Assembly (NCBI RefSeq): GCF_900637865.1
Contig: NZ_LR134422.1
Span: 124,001-188,000, forward strand
Reading direction: 5' to 3'
DNA from: Legionella adelaidensis
Lineage (GTDB): Bacteria; Pseudomonadota; Gammaproteobacteria; Legionellales; Legionellaceae
Length of the DNA stretch: 64,000 nt
Part shown: positions 18,725 to 28,848 of the stretch, in pieces
Layout of the letters: every line of letters begins with the position of its first letter
How positions within the stretch are numbered: position 1 is the first letter of the stretch
The notes under the pieces: generated by a model
What the model saw: the letters and a program-made list of their open reading frames with translations, nothing else
Databases searched by the model: none
What the model was told of the DNA's origin: nothing
Made by a program: the position numbers and the translations under genes

Positions 18725-19657
18725 TTACTTATATCCATTTTTTTTCAAGCTGGAAGCTTCTTCAATTAACTGATGCTTCGCTAAAATGGGGTGGAGATCA
18801 GACAATAAGAGAACTTTAACGACTTCATTATTGCTAACGCCTCTGCCAAAATTGTCCAAGGCTGCACGTGACAAGCTTTGAGCAATTTTTGCAATAGAAT
18901 CTTTTTTATCATTCCGCTGAGGCAATTGTGAAAAAGTATGCTCCGACCTTTCATCAATAATTTTTATCATTAAGCCCATAGCATAAATGGACGCAGAGTA
19001 ACAATTTGAAGAGTATAAAGTGCAGTGCTGGGATGCGCATATTTTATTGTTGGTTTCTGTAATTACTCTTCTTATTTCCCGGCCTGTCATTAATACTTTA
19101 TCTTTGCTTGCTTGATGATCGCTACCTACTACACGAAGGGCAATAGAAGAGTGGTAAAAAGGTGATTTGCGGGATAGGTCTACAAAACCCTGCTTGCGAG
19201 CAAATCCCACTTCAAAAATTTGCTCATCGGTAATTGTATCTAAATCAAAATTGAGCATTCTCTCAGGCTTGACTACTATTTTCGTAGAAGCGTTTGAAAA
19301 AAACTCTACTTCAAAATCACTGCCATCAAAAAGTTGATAATGCTTTTCATTATCTAGATAAGTACCTAAACTTTTAAAAAAAAGAGGAGAGCTATTAATC
19401 GAACGAGAAATTCCTGCTTTATTCTCCCTCTGTTCATCACGAACATAGCCTGGACTTTGGCGGCCAAATATTAGAATATTTTTCTCATCTGCCTCTATGA
19501 CACTTCCTTGATCGTCCATACTTTGCGGCCATGATTCAAGCTCCTCCTTGAGGGAAAAAAAATCAGTTAGATCCTGAGAAAGATATAAGCCTCCCGCGCC
19601 AACCGATGTTCCGGAAGTAAATTTTCGATTAAATACCCTAAAAGCGCTTTTAAACAT
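18725..19657 (-). CDS. Putative papain-like protein, paralogue B
   Basis: A 310-residue protein. His169 in SPFYHSSIALRVVG and Cys219 in LYSSNCYSASIYA correspond to His67 and Cys154 of paralogue A, including the identical hexapeptide SSNCYS. A copy of FGRQSP occurs at residues 64-69, before the His, whereas in paralogue A the matching YGRQSP follows it. The shared segments are therefore in a different order. It is the first gene of the minus-strand group 19657 to 16978. No signal peptide is obvious. Function is inferred only from the His/Asn-Cys pattern. Confidence 0.6.
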   Translation of the reverse strand: MFKSAFRVFNRKFTSGTSVGAGGLYLSQDLTDFFSLKEELESWPQSMDDQGSVIEADEKNILIFGRQSPGYVRDEQRENKAGISRSINSSPLFFKSLGTYLDNEKHYQLFDGSDFEVEFFSNASTKIVVKPERMLNFDLDTITDEQIFEVGFARKQGFVDLSRKSPFYHSSIALRVVGSDHQASKDKVLMTGREIRRVITETNNKICASQHCTLYSSNCYSASIYAMGLMIKIIDERSEHTFSQLPQRNDKKDSIAKIAQSLSRAALDNFGRGVSNNEVVKVLLLSDLHPILAKHQLIEEASSLKKNGYK

Positions 19658-19921
19658 ACACTACACCTTTTCAACATCATTTGAAGCGCAGTATTTTATC
19701 AGGGATATGATCAATTTTACACCGATGTGTCAATTATTTCTTTACTGAGGATAAAAACGAAATAATTTCAGTCACCGGTGCTAAATAGATTGAGCAAAAT
19801 CCAATAATTTATAACCTTCTCATTTTAAGCGGGCGGCTTTCAACCTTGCTACTATACCAGACGGCTTGAATAAATATTTTTAAAATGTATTATTAATGTT
19901 TTGTTTGACCCATAAAAAATC

Positions 19922-21616
19922 ATGCTTGCCGACGTTAAAATTATTCCCTACTTACCTGAAAATACAGTTCACACCTTTTTTTCCCAGCTTCCGCCCTTGC
20001 ATACATTTCACTGTACTCCTTTAACATCGAGCCTGGTTTCAGGTTTACGCGAAGAGCGGGGAATCAATATTTCACAATGCGAGGACGTTGAATTTATATT
20101 AAGAAGTTTAAAGCCTTTGACTTATGTTTCCCTTAATGAAGAAAGGAACGACATCAATTTTAGTCAGTTAGCTCCAGGTTCTTTTTTGGTAATGGACTTT
20201 ATTGCATTAGGCCAAGATAAACTGGAATTTTATAGAAAAACGGTGCAACAAATACACCCGGGGTGTGGACTAGGGTTTTCCCATAGAGCTTCGATAGAAT
20301 TGGTCAGTGAGGTATTAAAGCACATAGCTCCCGGTGTGTTTTTTGTACTTAACCCTTACTACAGTCTGTCTGAAATAAAACGCCTGGTACAGACTATACC
20401 TAAAAATACCATCATCCACTTACCGAAAGACACGCGTTTGGAGGTAATAGAATTTTTACAACGCCAAGTAAGTACGGGGAAATTTTTTAGATTATCTTAT
20501 TCAAATATACCCACCAGCAGTGAGAGAAGAGGATATGGCGAATCCCAACAAACTTTGCCGAGATTTACTAGAAGAGACTATTCTCCAGGAAACGAATTAG
20601 CCCATCCAGGGATACAGACTTCTGGTGAGGTAAGCAGAAATTATCTACTATTTCTTGCACATAATTTACCTCCCGGCGTTCTATTTAACCCTGGCAAACA
20701 AAAGTACTTAGAAGAGATAGTACCCATACTGCGCGATGGTGTGATATTTTATCCTCCCAATGCAAGGATTCCCTATCTCCTAAAACTCGCTCGTATTATA
20801 AACCCTAAATCTATCTGGTATTTATCGAAGCCAGATGATATGACCGCGTCAAATTTTATAAACTTAACACATCAGTTGCTAAAAAGAGGCTGTAATCTCC
20901 GCCTTGTAAACTTACCATCCTACGCACAAGCCTTAGTAGACGTTTATAATCACCCAGCCAGCCATAACTTAGAAAAGCCATTAGAAAACACACAAATCAA
21001 TACACCCGGCTCATTTAACCCAATGCTTCGAAATTTAATTTATCCATCACCTATGGTAGCGGCTTCGAGTCAGGCCACATCTTCTAGCTCGCAGACAGAA
21101 ACCCGCACCCACATACCTGGTTTGGCAAACACTGCTCCTTCGCAGGTGCCTGTATTTCAAAGACCTCAACAGACAATGTTACCCTCTATTTCTTCACTGC
21201 CAGTAAGTCACTCTCCTCAATCGCTCTTCTACAGATACCCTCAATCGGTAGGACCGTCAATAAAAGAAGGTATACAAGAAGCCGCTTTTCAAAGAACAGC
21301 AAGCCAGCAACAACCACTACCTTCGATTGATACCGTGCTTCGAAGTATACAAATGCCTATTACCTCTCTCTCTGGCATAAGTGGAGCTGCATTTCATCCC
21401 GGTATTTATTCACTTAACCCGGTTAATTTGGCGCCAGGCAACCCAGGGTACACACGACATTTGGTTAGGACGCATGGTTCTGTAAAAGGCGTAACTCATT
21501 TTCAGCCGCTTCCAGGAAGACCTAGTCAAATAGGTCACTTCGCCAATCCGGTTCCACCTAATGACGAGGTGTCCCTTGAGCCACCATTTGCCAAGAAACC
21601 GAGATTTGGTCAATAG
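19922..21616 (+). CDS. Effector-like protein with beta/alpha repeats and a Ser/Pro/Gln-rich tail
   Basis: A 564-residue protein. Residues about 80-350 contain repeated units of a short hydrophobic strand then a helix, for example APGVFFVLNPYYSLSEIKRL, PPGVLFNPGKQKYLEEIV, DGVIFYPPNARIPYLLKL and PKSIWYLSKPDDMTASNF, spaced about 23-26 residues. An Arg/Ser-rich linker (about 195-230) splits the block. From about 370 to the end the protein is low-complexity Ser/Pro/Gln, and it finishes with FAKKPRFGQ, a possible basic nuclear-localisation patch. No family was recognised. Solenoid plus disordered tail is common in secreted effectors (inference). Confidence 0.6.
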   Translation: MLADVKIIPYLPENTVHTFFSQLPPLHTFHCTPLTSSLVSGLREERGINISQCEDVEFILRSLKPLTYVSLNEERNDINFSQLAPGSFLVMDFIALGQDKLEFYRKTVQQIHPGCGLGFSHRASIELVSEVLKHIAPGVFFVLNPYYSLSEIKRLVQTIPKNTIIHLPKDTRLEVIEFLQRQVSTGKFFRLSYSNIPTSSERRGYGESQQTLPRFTRRDYSPGNELAHPGIQTSGEVSRNYLLFLAHNLPPGVLFNPGKQKYLEEIVPILRDGVIFYPPNARIPYLLKLARIINPKSIWYLSKPDDMTASNFINLTHQLLKRGCNLRLVNLPSYAQALVDVYNHPASHNLEKPLENTQINTPGSFNPMLRNLIYPSPMVAASSQATSSSSQTETRTHIPGLANTAPSQVPVFQRPQQTMLPSISSLPVSHSPQSLFYRYPQSVGPSIKEGIQEAAFQRTASQQQPLPSIDTVLRSIQMPITSLSGISGAAFHPGIYSLNPVNLAPGNPGYTRHLVRTHGSVKGVTHFQPLPGRPSQIGHFANPVPPNDEVSLEPPFAKKPRFGQ

Positions 21617-21689
21617 GCAATAGTATATTTCTAGAAAAACTTACCAACTACAATATGTTATCATTCCGCAATTATTTCAGGAGAATACA

Positions 21690-22520
21690 GTGATTACTTC
21701 TGTGGGCAATCTATCAGTATGGGAAGAAAATAGAGGAATGCCTTGCTCTTTGTTATTTCTTCATGGTCACTGCACGAATAAAAATTTTTTTAATCAGCAG
21801 ATGAATGCAGATATTTTTAAATCTTATCATCGCATTGCGATAGATTTGCCCGGATATGGTGAAAGTGCACCCCCTATTGAACCATTAAAAACCTATAGTT
21901 ATCCTGGGTTTGCTGAAGCAGTAACAGAAGTAGTTAATCAGTTAACTATTAAAAAATTAATTATTGTGGGATGGTCCCTTGGTGGACACGTTGCTTTGGA
22001 GATGACATCCAGGATCCCTCAATTAGCTGGTCTGCTTATTACAGGAACGCCTCCTTTTGAAGTATCGCTCCAAGGAATGCAAAAAGGATTCAAAGCACTT
22101 AGTCCTGAAATTATGGCTTGTTTTGGGAAAAAAGATATAAGCGTAGCAGAAGCTAAATTACTAGCCAAACCCTGTGGTTATGATGGTAGTGAAGAAAAAA
22201 AATTTCTAATCGACGCGGTCCTAGCTACTGATGAAGGCGCAAGATTTCTCTATCCCCAATCGATTATTAACGGAATAGGCCGAAATCAATGCGACATTAT
22301 TGCTGAATGGGAAAAGCCTATCGCTGTGGTAGCAGGAGAAAAAGACAGTGCTATTAATTATGATTATGTACGAAATGAGTTACATTTTAAAAATCTTTGG
22401 CGAAATAAAGTACACACCCTTGCTAATGCGGGACATGCGATAATGCTTGATGAACCGGATGCTTTTAATCTTCTTATAAAAGAGTTTGTTGAAGATACAA
22501 TTAAAGATTTTACCCTCTAA
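21690..22520 (+). CDS. Alpha/beta hydrolase
   Basis: A 276-residue protein. It starts at GTG 21690, preceded by CAGGAGA at a good distance. LLFLHGHCTNKNFF forms the oxyanion-hole strand, DLPGYGESA is the family turn, and VGWSLGGHVALEM carries the nucleophile serine (GxSxG). The acid is probably in VVAGEKDSAINYD and the base is His in NAGHAIMLDEPDAF. Substrate unknown; the sequence resembles the carboxylesterase/lactonase-like branch. It follows the 564-residue gene by 73 bases on the same strand. Confidence 0.85.
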   Translation: MITSVGNLSVWEENRGMPCSLLFLHGHCTNKNFFNQQMNADIFKSYHRIAIDLPGYGESAPPIEPLKTYSYPGFAEAVTEVVNQLTIKKLIIVGWSLGGHVALEMTSRIPQLAGLLITGTPPFEVSLQGMQKGFKALSPEIMACFGKKDISVAEAKLLAKPCGYDGSEEKKFLIDAVLATDEGARFLYPQSIINGIGRNQCDIIAEWEKPIAVVAGEKDSAINYDYVRNELHFKNLWRNKVHTLANAGHAIMLDEPDAFNLLIKEFVEDTIKDFTL

Positions 22521-22680
22521 CTCTGAACAAAGAGGTGGCCCCGAAACCTGCTGGTCACCCAGGGTTTAACCTACCTGGCAAGAGTAGTAAGATCTTTCAA
22601 ATATATTCCCTATTGACTCTTGAGAGCCATGCTGATTTGAATTAAAATTCGACAAACAACCTATTTTTTGGATTATAATT

Positions 22681-22938
22681 ATGGCTTATCCTTACAAAGA
22701 ACGGCAAAGTTTATTAGAGCGAATCATAGGCATTGAAAATTCGTCGGAAAAAGAACGAGCATTACAAGGATTTATTGAAGCGGAGGAAGCCATTTTAAAC
22801 GAAGGACAATTTAAATTGCGCTCACAAGCGCTTGATACTGCAAGACTCCTCCTTATTAGTTTAAACCAAGAGAAAAAATGTATCGAACAAGATGCAAGCG
22901 AACACGCAGTTCCAGGCCTTGAGGGATTTTCTATATAA
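22681..22938 (+). CDS. Small unknown helical protein
   Basis: An 85-residue all-helical acidic protein (EKERALQGFIEAEEAILNEG). No signal peptide or known motif. The ATG lies just after GGATTATAATT, a poor ribosome site, so translation may be weak. I cannot assign a function. Confidence 0.45.
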   Translation: MAYPYKERQSLLERIIGIENSSEKERALQGFIEAEEAILNEGQFKLRSQALDTARLLLISLNQEKKCIEQDASEHAVPGLEGFSI

Positions 22939-23073
22939 GTTAGGGTTGTGTAAATTGAATCGCAGTCACCAAACACACTCTGGTAGACCGTAATGTTGGC
23001 ATGAGGCACCCATAATCTGATCACTGAGAATGAAATTAATAGGGATTATCCAAAAAAATTTTTCATAATCCGC

Positions 23074-23562
23074 TTACTTAAGAGCAATTACTTTTCCCTG
23101 AGTTAAAGTTTCGATCTCATTAGCACGCAAGCTAAAAACTGCGTTAGGGGTGCCAGCAGCAGCCCAAAGAATAGTATGTTGCAGTAACTCTTCATCAATA
23201 AAAACAGAGGTAATCGTTTGTTTATGCCCCACAGGAGGAACGCCACCAATAGCAAAGCCAGTTATTTCACGAGTAAAGTGCGCATCCGCTTTAACAATCT
23301 TTTCACCTACCCATTGCTCAATAATTTTTTCATTCACACGATTAACGCCACTGGCCAATACTAAAACAGGATAATTTGTTTTTGCAGTACAAAACAACAA
23401 GGACTTTATAATTTGTGCTACGTCACATCCTATGGTATTTGCAGCATCATTTGCAGTACGGGTACTTTCAGAAAGTTCAATTACTTCAAAAGATATACCT
23501 TTTTGAGCGAGAGCTTCTTGTACCTTTTGAGCACTTTTGCTTAATATTTTATTTTCAGGCAT
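23074..23562 (-). CDS. YbaK/EbsC-family aminoacyl-tRNA deacylase
   Basis: About 162 residues from the ATG at 23562, chosen because AAGGAG lies 8 bases upstream. A GTG three codons earlier overlaps that site. Conserved features: IIKSLLF with the family lysine, the GGVPPVGH loop that shapes the substrate pocket, and WAAAGTPNAVFSL. These enzymes hydrolyse mischarged tRNAs (for example Cys-tRNA-Pro), acting in trans to prolyl-tRNA synthetase. The gene stands alone on the minus strand. Confidence 0.85.
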   Translation of the reverse strand: MPENKILSKSAQKVQEALAQKGISFEVIELSESTRTANDAANTIGCDVAQIIKSLLFCTAKTNYPVLVLASGVNRVNEKIIEQWVGEKIVKADAHFTREITGFAIGGVPPVGHKQTITSVFIDEELLQHTILWAAAGTPNAVFSLRANEIETLTQGKVIALK

Positions 23563-23629
23563 GAGAGACACTCCTTCATTCCGCCAAATTTATAATGCGT
23601 ACGTAATAACGCACACGTCTCATCCTACC

Positions 23630-23651
23630 ATTGTGCGCCATAGCGCACAAT
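23630..23651. repeat. Perfect 9-bp stem hairpin downstream of the copper ATPase gene
   Basis: ATTGTGCGC, 4-base loop CATA, then GCGCACAAT. It lies 31 bases beyond the stop of the Cu-ATPase gene and 68 bases upstream of ybaK. No T-run follows on the minus strand, so it is either a weak terminator or a dispersed REP-like palindrome. Confidence 0.6.
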
Positions 23652-23681
23652 AGCTTCAAGGAGTAATTGGGCTTGAAATGT

Positions 23682-25898
23682 TTACATTGTTATCCGTCGC
23701 AACCTAAGCGCATTCAAAATCACGGAAACAGAAGATAGTGACATTGCTGCGGCAGCAATAATTGGATTTAAGAGGAGCCCTGTTAGTGGATACAATAAGC
23801 CTGCAGCTACGGGCACGCCCATTGCATTATAAATAAAGGCAAAAAAAAGATTTTGGCGTATGTTACTCATGGTCTTTTCGGATAAAAAGCGAGCCTTGGC
23901 AATACCAAGAAGATCTCCTTTAAGTAAAGTAATGCCCGCACTTTCAATGGCAACATCAGTACCTGTTCCCATAGCAATCCCCACATCTGCTTTTGCTAAT
24001 GCTGGAGCATCATTGACGCCGTCACCCGCCATAGCAACCATCAATCCTTTATCTTTAAGTTCGCTCACAATGCGGCTTTTATCTTGCGGCATAACCTCTG
24101 CCATAACTTTCTTTATTCCCAGGGTATCAGCTACCGCTTCTGCTGTTTTTTTATTATCTCCTGTTAACATCACCACTTCTATACCACTTTGTTGTAACCT
24201 GGAAATGGCTTCTTTTGTAGTTGATTTAACAGGATCTTCCACCACCAAGAGAGCGGCTGTTTTACCATCTAGTGCAAGGAACATAACAGAGGCGCCTTTA
24301 CTACGGAATTCATCAGCCTTTTCAAAAAGAGTTGTAGAAGCATTTCCATACTCCTGCATTAGTTTTACATTGCCAATAGCAATACGCTGGCCATTTATTT
24401 TTCCTATTACTCCCTTCCCGGTAAGTGATTCAAAACCCTCTACTTTATCCCATTGCAATTGTTTTGCTTCAGCTGCTGTGACGATAGCTTTAGCAATGGG
24501 ATGCTCGCTTTGAAGCTCTATTGCCGCAGCAAACTTTAGAATATCTTCTTCATTAAATTCCTCAGAGGGAATAATATGGGTTAGTTTAGGATGTCCTTCG
24601 GTAAGCGTACCTGTTTTATCAATCACAAGGGTATCTATCTTTTCCATGCGCTCCAAGCTTTCAGCATTCTTAATTAACACTCCACTTCGAGCTCCCTTTC
24701 CTATACCAACCATAATAGACATGGGCGTAGCTAAACCCAACGCACAAGGGCATGCAATAATAAGCACTGAGACTGCGGCAACCAAACCATAACTTAATGA
24801 GGGTTGTGGTCCTAACCACGCCCACATAATAAAAGAGAAGATTGCAATCAAAATAACAGCTGGTACAAACCAGCCAGATACAGTATCTGCTAACCGCTGA
24901 ATAGGCGCACGACTTCTTTGGGCTTCACTTACCATTTGGACAATGCGTGCTAACATGGTATCGCTGCCTACATGCATGGCGCTCATAATAAAACTACCGG
25001 TCTGGTTAATCGTAGCCCCGATAACCTTAGCACCTACTTCTTTGCTTACAGGAACAGGCTCCCCTGTCACCATTGACTCATCGACAAAGCTTCGCCCTTC
25101 TAATATCTCACCATCCACTGGAATTTTTTCACCAGGACGCACGTGAAGCTTATCACCCACTCGCACTTTATCGAGTGATATTTCTTCCTCATTACCCTCT
25201 TTTTGAATACGATGAGCACTTTCTGGTGCTAAATTTAGCAAAGCTCGAATAGCGCTTCCAGTCTGTTGGCGAGCTTTCAACTCTAATACCTGACCTAGTA
25301 ATACCAGTGTGGTGATTACAGCGGCTGCTTCAAAATAAACGGCTACAGTCCCTTCCCTATTTTGAAAAACAGTAGGAAATAATTCAGGAAATAATACCGC
25401 AATAACACTATAAACCCACGCCACACTAATCCCCATGGCAATTAACGTAAACATATTTAATTGTCGGGTTTGGAGCGATTTTGCCCCACGCAGAAAAAAA
25501 GGCCAGCCACACCATAATACTACTGGCGTTGCCAAAAGAAGCTGTGCCCATTGAGAAGTATTAGCCCGTACCCAATGTTGTAATCCATGTCCACCCATCT
25601 CCAGTAACACAACAGGCAAAGTGAGAAACAATGCAATATAAAATCGACGCTTCATATCGCTATATTCTGGATTCACCTCTTCTACTGAGGTTACTCTTTC
25701 AAGCTCTAGCGCCATACCGCAAATTGGACAGTCCCCGGGGGTTGATTGTCTAATTTCTGGATGCATAGGGCATGTATAAATAATGTTTTCATCACTTTCC
25801 GCAGTAAAGCTCTGCTGTTTTTGTATATTCTGTTTTTTATGGCAGCAATGCCCTTTGGCGTTATTTCCCTTGGCGGGAGGCTGGTGATCGTGGTTCAT
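23682..25898 (-). CDS. Cu(+)-exporting P1B-type ATPase with N-terminal heavy-metal-binding domain
   Basis: A 738-residue protein. A Cys/His-rich leader (HCCHKK) precedes a zinc-ribbon-like domain, [22 protein letters not shown] (about 41-64). The core has CPC in [13 protein letters not shown] (about 382), the phosphorylation site DKTGT (about 427), SEHPIA, and [20 protein letters not shown]. The last helices carry [11 protein letters not shown] and [15 protein letters not shown], the signature of the P1B-1 copper group. It would pump Cu(I) out of the cytoplasm. It ends a run of minus-strand genes and lies 44 bases after the second ATPase. No MerR/CueR-type regulator is nearby. Confidence 0.93.
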   Translation of the reverse strand: MNHDHQPPAKGNNAKGHCCHKKQNIQKQQSFTAESDENIIYTCPMHPEIRQSTPGDCPICGMALELERVTSVEEVNPEYSDMKRRFYIALFLTLPVVLLEMGGHGLQHWVRANTSQWAQLLLATPVVLWCGWPFFLRGAKSLQTRQLNMFTLIAMGISVAWVYSVIAVLFPELFPTVFQNREGTVAVYFEAAAVITTLVLLGQVLELKARQQTGSAIRALLNLAPESAHRIQKEGNEEEISLDKVRVGDKLHVRPGEKIPVDGEILEGRSFVDESMVTGEPVPVSKEVGAKVIGATINQTGSFIMSAMHVGSDTMLARIVQMVSEAQRSRAPIQRLADTVSGWFVPAVILIAIFSFIMWAWLGPQPSLSYGLVAAVSVLIIACPCALGLATPMSIMVGIGKGARSGVLIKNAESLERMEKIDTLVIDKTGTLTEGHPKLTHIIPSEEFNEEDILKFAAAIELQSEHPIAKAIVTAAEAKQLQWDKVEGFESLTGKGVIGKINGQRIAIGNVKLMQEYGNASTTLFEKADEFRSKGASVMFLALDGKTAALLVVEDPVKSTTKEAISRLQQSGIEVVMLTGDNKKTAEAVADTLGIKKVMAEVMPQDKSRIVSELKDKGLMVAMAGDGVNDAPALAKADVGIAMGTGTDVAIESAGITLLKGDLLGIAKARFLSEKTMSNIRQNLFFAFIYNAMGVPVAAGLLYPLTGLLLNPIIAAAAMSLSSVSVILNALRLRRITM

Positions 25899-25942
25899 TA
25901 TTCCTCTTTATTTCCCTAATACAGAAATTATTTATATTTCTA

Positions 25943-27838
25943 TCATTTTTTTAAACTAGCATCATTCGGTAAATCAATTTTAATTTTGGATCCAAAAGTC
26001 AAACGTAATGAATTAATGATAGCAAGAATATCGATACATTCTTGAAGAATTGCCCCAACAACCGGGCTTATAAAGCCGGTTGCTGCAAATCCCATTCCAA
26101 TAAGACTTAAAAACATTCCACCAATGGCACTTTGTGCTGCAATAGCTCTCGTACTAGCACTCAAATGAAGTAACTCATCCACTTTATATAAGGTATTATC
26201 CATAATAACGGCGCCCGCAGCTTCAGCAGTAACATTACTGTGCTGCCCAAATGCAATACCCACTGTAGCGGCAGTTAAAGCGGGAGCATCATTGATACCA
26301 TCGCCCATAAATACTGTAGGAGCTTTTTTGCTTTCATTACGCACAATGGCTAACTTTTGTTCCGGGCTTTGCGAGGCATGTATTTCTGTAAACGGAATTA
26401 ATTCCGCGAGATAAATAACCTCTGACTCCCGATCCCCTGAAACTAGCATTATTTTTTTAAACTGATGCGATGGTGTCAAATGAGTAATAAATGATTTACT
26501 TTCCGCCCGTGGCGCATCATGAAAATGTAAAGCAGCCGCATACTGATCATCTATCAAAATAATGCATTCCAAGCCTGGGGTAACAGGGGGAAGTAAAGAT
26601 TTACATTCAGGCATCAATTCTAATAATTTTTTTCGACTCGTAACCTTCACTTTCCGATTATTAATAGTGCCATTTAAACCCTGCCCTGGCTTTTCTGACA
26701 CGTTTGAGGATTCTATTAATTCAATGTGGTGTTCTTGAGTTGCTTTAATCACAGCACTAGCAAGAGGATGTTTTGAATAACGCTCAAGACTCCCTGCATA
26801 CAGGAGTACTTGCTCTTTGGTAAAATTCGGAGCGGTATAAATTTCAGTTAATGCAGGTTTTCCATAAGTCAGTGTTCCCGTTTTATCGAAAATAGCGGTT
26901 TTACAGGTTGGCAATTGCTCCAAAACGACAGGGTCTTTTATGATAATGGCTTGCTTTGCAGCACGTGAAATAGCACTAATGATGGTAATCGGAATCGCAA
27001 TTAATAGAGGACACGGTGTTGCAATTACCAGTACGGCAAGAAAACGCATGGCGTCATTAGTAAAATACCAAGTACCAATTGCAAATAGAAGTGCTACCGG
27101 CGCAAAAAGAGCTCCAATTTGATCGCCTAACCTTCGAATAGACGGACGTTTTTGCTGAGCTTCTTCCAGGACTTTTACAATAATTGCATATCTGGAATCG
27201 ACAGGAAGTTTAGTTGCTTTAATAATGAGCACTGACTCTCCATTGATAGCACCCGATAAAACAGATACACCGGGAGCTTTAGAAACCTGATAAGGTTCTC
27301 CAGTAAGATAAGATTCATCCATAGAGCCATTGCCTTCTATTACAGTTCCATCTACCGGACAAGCTTCATGCGGATAGATAACAATTTCGTCATCAATCTC
27401 AATGTCTCCCAATGGAATATCTTCAATTACCCTGTTAATCCTGCGATGAGCGAACGTGGGCATCCGTTTTACTAATGCCAATAAAACAGAAGAAGCCTTG
27501 CGCCGCGCATAATGCTCTAATGTTTGCCCACTGGCTAACATTAGAATAATTAAAGATGCAGCTAAATATTGCTGTAAGATTATCCCAGTGATTAAAGCAA
27601 TTGCAGCAAGAGAGTCAGCACCCAAATTTCTTTTAAGCAGTTTCAAAAAAATTTGCAGAATTAACGGCAAGCCCCCAAAGATAATTAAAATTAACAAAGG
27701 AACATTCGCTAGCGGGTTGTTTAAAAAACCAAGAAGAAGATAGATAGCAATAGTTACAAGAGAAAGAAGCACAATAAACAATTGCCACTTCGATTGTAAA
27801 AAGCTCAATAACATACCTGTTAATTTTTCGTTCTTCAT
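25943..27838 (-). CDS. P1B-type metal ATPase with TPC transport motif
   Basis: A 631-residue protein with no N-terminal metal-binding domain. The transmembrane metal site reads TPCPLLIAIP (about 275) instead of CPC. DKTGTLTYGKP (about 318), KHPLASAV and GDGINDAPALTAATVGIAFG follow. The final helix has ECIDILAIINSLRL. TPC pumps are assigned to the P1B-5 group, some of which move Ni or Fe and carry a hemerythrin-like tail; this one has no such tail, so the metal is open. Its start overlaps the alcohol dehydrogenase gene by 4 bases, so the two are coupled. Confidence 0.85.
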   Translation of the reverse strand: MKNEKLTGMLLSFLQSKWQLFIVLLSLVTIAIYLLLGFLNNPLANVPLLILIIFGGLPLILQIFLKLLKRNLGADSLAAIALITGIILQQYLAASLIILMLASGQTLEHYARRKASSVLLALVKRMPTFAHRRINRVIEDIPLGDIEIDDEIVIYPHEACPVDGTVIEGNGSMDESYLTGEPYQVSKAPGVSVLSGAINGESVLIIKATKLPVDSRYAIIVKVLEEAQQKRPSIRRLGDQIGALFAPVALLFAIGTWYFTNDAMRFLAVLVIATPCPLLIAIPITIISAISRAAKQAIIIKDPVVLEQLPTCKTAIFDKTGTLTYGKPALTEIYTAPNFTKEQVLLYAGSLERYSKHPLASAVIKATQEHHIELIESSNVSEKPGQGLNGTINNRKVKVTSRKKLLELMPECKSLLPPVTPGLECIILIDDQYAAALHFHDAPRAESKSFITHLTPSHQFKKIMLVSGDRESEVIYLAELIPFTEIHASQSPEQKLAIVRNESKKAPTVFMGDGINDAPALTAATVGIAFGQHSNVTAEAAGAVIMDNTLYKVDELLHLSASTRAIAAQSAIGGMFLSLIGMGFAATGFISPVVGAILQECIDILAIINSLRLTFGSKIKIDLPNDASLKK

Positions 27839-28848
27839 TTGATAGCTGCTGTTTTTTTATTAATTACAATAACCGCGGAACCTGTAAATTTCCCATATCG
27901 GAGATCATCAAGGGCTTCATTCACTTCTTCTAGAGCATATGTATGGGTTTCAGTTTTAACGGGTATAGTTGGGGCTAACGATAAGAACTCTTCCCCATCT
28001 TTTCTAGTTAAATTTGCCACAGAACATAGCGTTCGCTCTCCCCACAAGATTTCATAAGGAAAACTCGGAATATCACTCATGTGAATACCCGCACACACAA
28101 CAATTCCTCCTTTAACCGTATTTTTCAATGCTAATGGAACCAATGAACCCACAGGAGCGAAAATAATCGCTGCATCAAGAAGATGAGGCGGGGATTTTTC
28201 CGCATCTCCGGCCCAACTGGCACCTAACTTATATGCGAATTCTTGGGCGATGGAATCACCTGGGTTTGTGAATGCATAAATTTTACGCTCTTGTTTATAT
28301 GCAATTTGTGTCAATATGTGTGCAGCCGAGCCAAAACCGTATAATCCTAAATGTTTGGCATCCATGGTTTTTAATAATGCGCGGTACCCAATAAGGCCTG
28401 CGCAAAACAAAGGGGCCGCTTGAATATCTGAATAACCATCCGGTATAGGGAAGCAAAATTGCGCATTCGCCACACAATATTCTGCAAATCCTCCGTCAAT
28501 CTGATATCCAGTAAATTTTGCCTCATCACAGAGATTTTCTCGACCCGCCAAACAAAATTGACAAACACCACAGCTGCCACCTAACCAGGGAACACCAATT
28601 CGCTGACCAACGGTAAAGGAATGAACATTTTCTCCTAAGGCTTCGATTATCCCAACAATTTGATGACCTGGCACCAGAGGAAGCTTTGGAAACTTCAACT
28701 CACCATCGACAACATGCAGGTCGGTTCTACATATGCCGCATGTAGTGACTTTAATCAGAATCTGGTAAGCATTGGGAAGGGGTTTTTCAATTTGGGTATA
28801 TATTAATTTTTCATGACTATTTCTCATGAGCATCGCATGCATTTTCAT
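27835..28848 (-). CDS. Zinc-dependent alcohol dehydrogenase
   Basis: A 337-residue medium-chain dehydrogenase. Catalytic zinc ligands are Cys in CGICRTDLHVVDGE and His in VPGHQIVG. The structural zinc is bound by the four-Cys lobe GSCGVCQFCLAGRENLC. The nucleotide-binding region begins near GLYGFGSAAHIL, where the usual GxGxxG reads GFGSAA. It most resembles AdhP-like enzymes acting on small aldehydes and alcohols. It overlaps its neighbours on both sides by 4 bases, in an MBL-ADH-ATPase operon. Confidence 0.88.
   Translation of the reverse strand: MKMHAMLMRNSHEKLIYTQIEKPLPNAYQILIKVTTCGICRTDLHVVDGELKFPKLPLVPGHQIVGIIEALGENVHSFTVGQRIGVPWLGGSCGVCQFCLAGRENLCDEAKFTGYQIDGGFAEYCVANAQFCFPIPDGYSDIQAAPLFCAGLIGYRALLKTMDAKHLGLYGFGSAAHILTQIAYKQERKIYAFTNPGDSIAQEFAYKLGASWAGDAEKSPPHLLDAAIIFAPVGSLVPLALKNTVKGGIVVCAGIHMSDIPSFPYEILWGERTLCSVANLTRKDGEEFLSLAPTIPVKTETHTYALEEVNEALDDLRYGKFTGSAVIVINKKTAAIK

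Noticed and set aside
22674-22679. TATAAT as a -10 promoter box for the 85-residue gene
   Set aside because: It lies one base before the ATG, so transcription would begin inside the coding sequence.
23860-24513. A 217-codon plus-strand frame opposite the copper ATPase
   Set aside because: The minus-strand ATPase motifs are unambiguous here, and the antisense text is Ser/Pro/Ile-rich without any recognised pattern.
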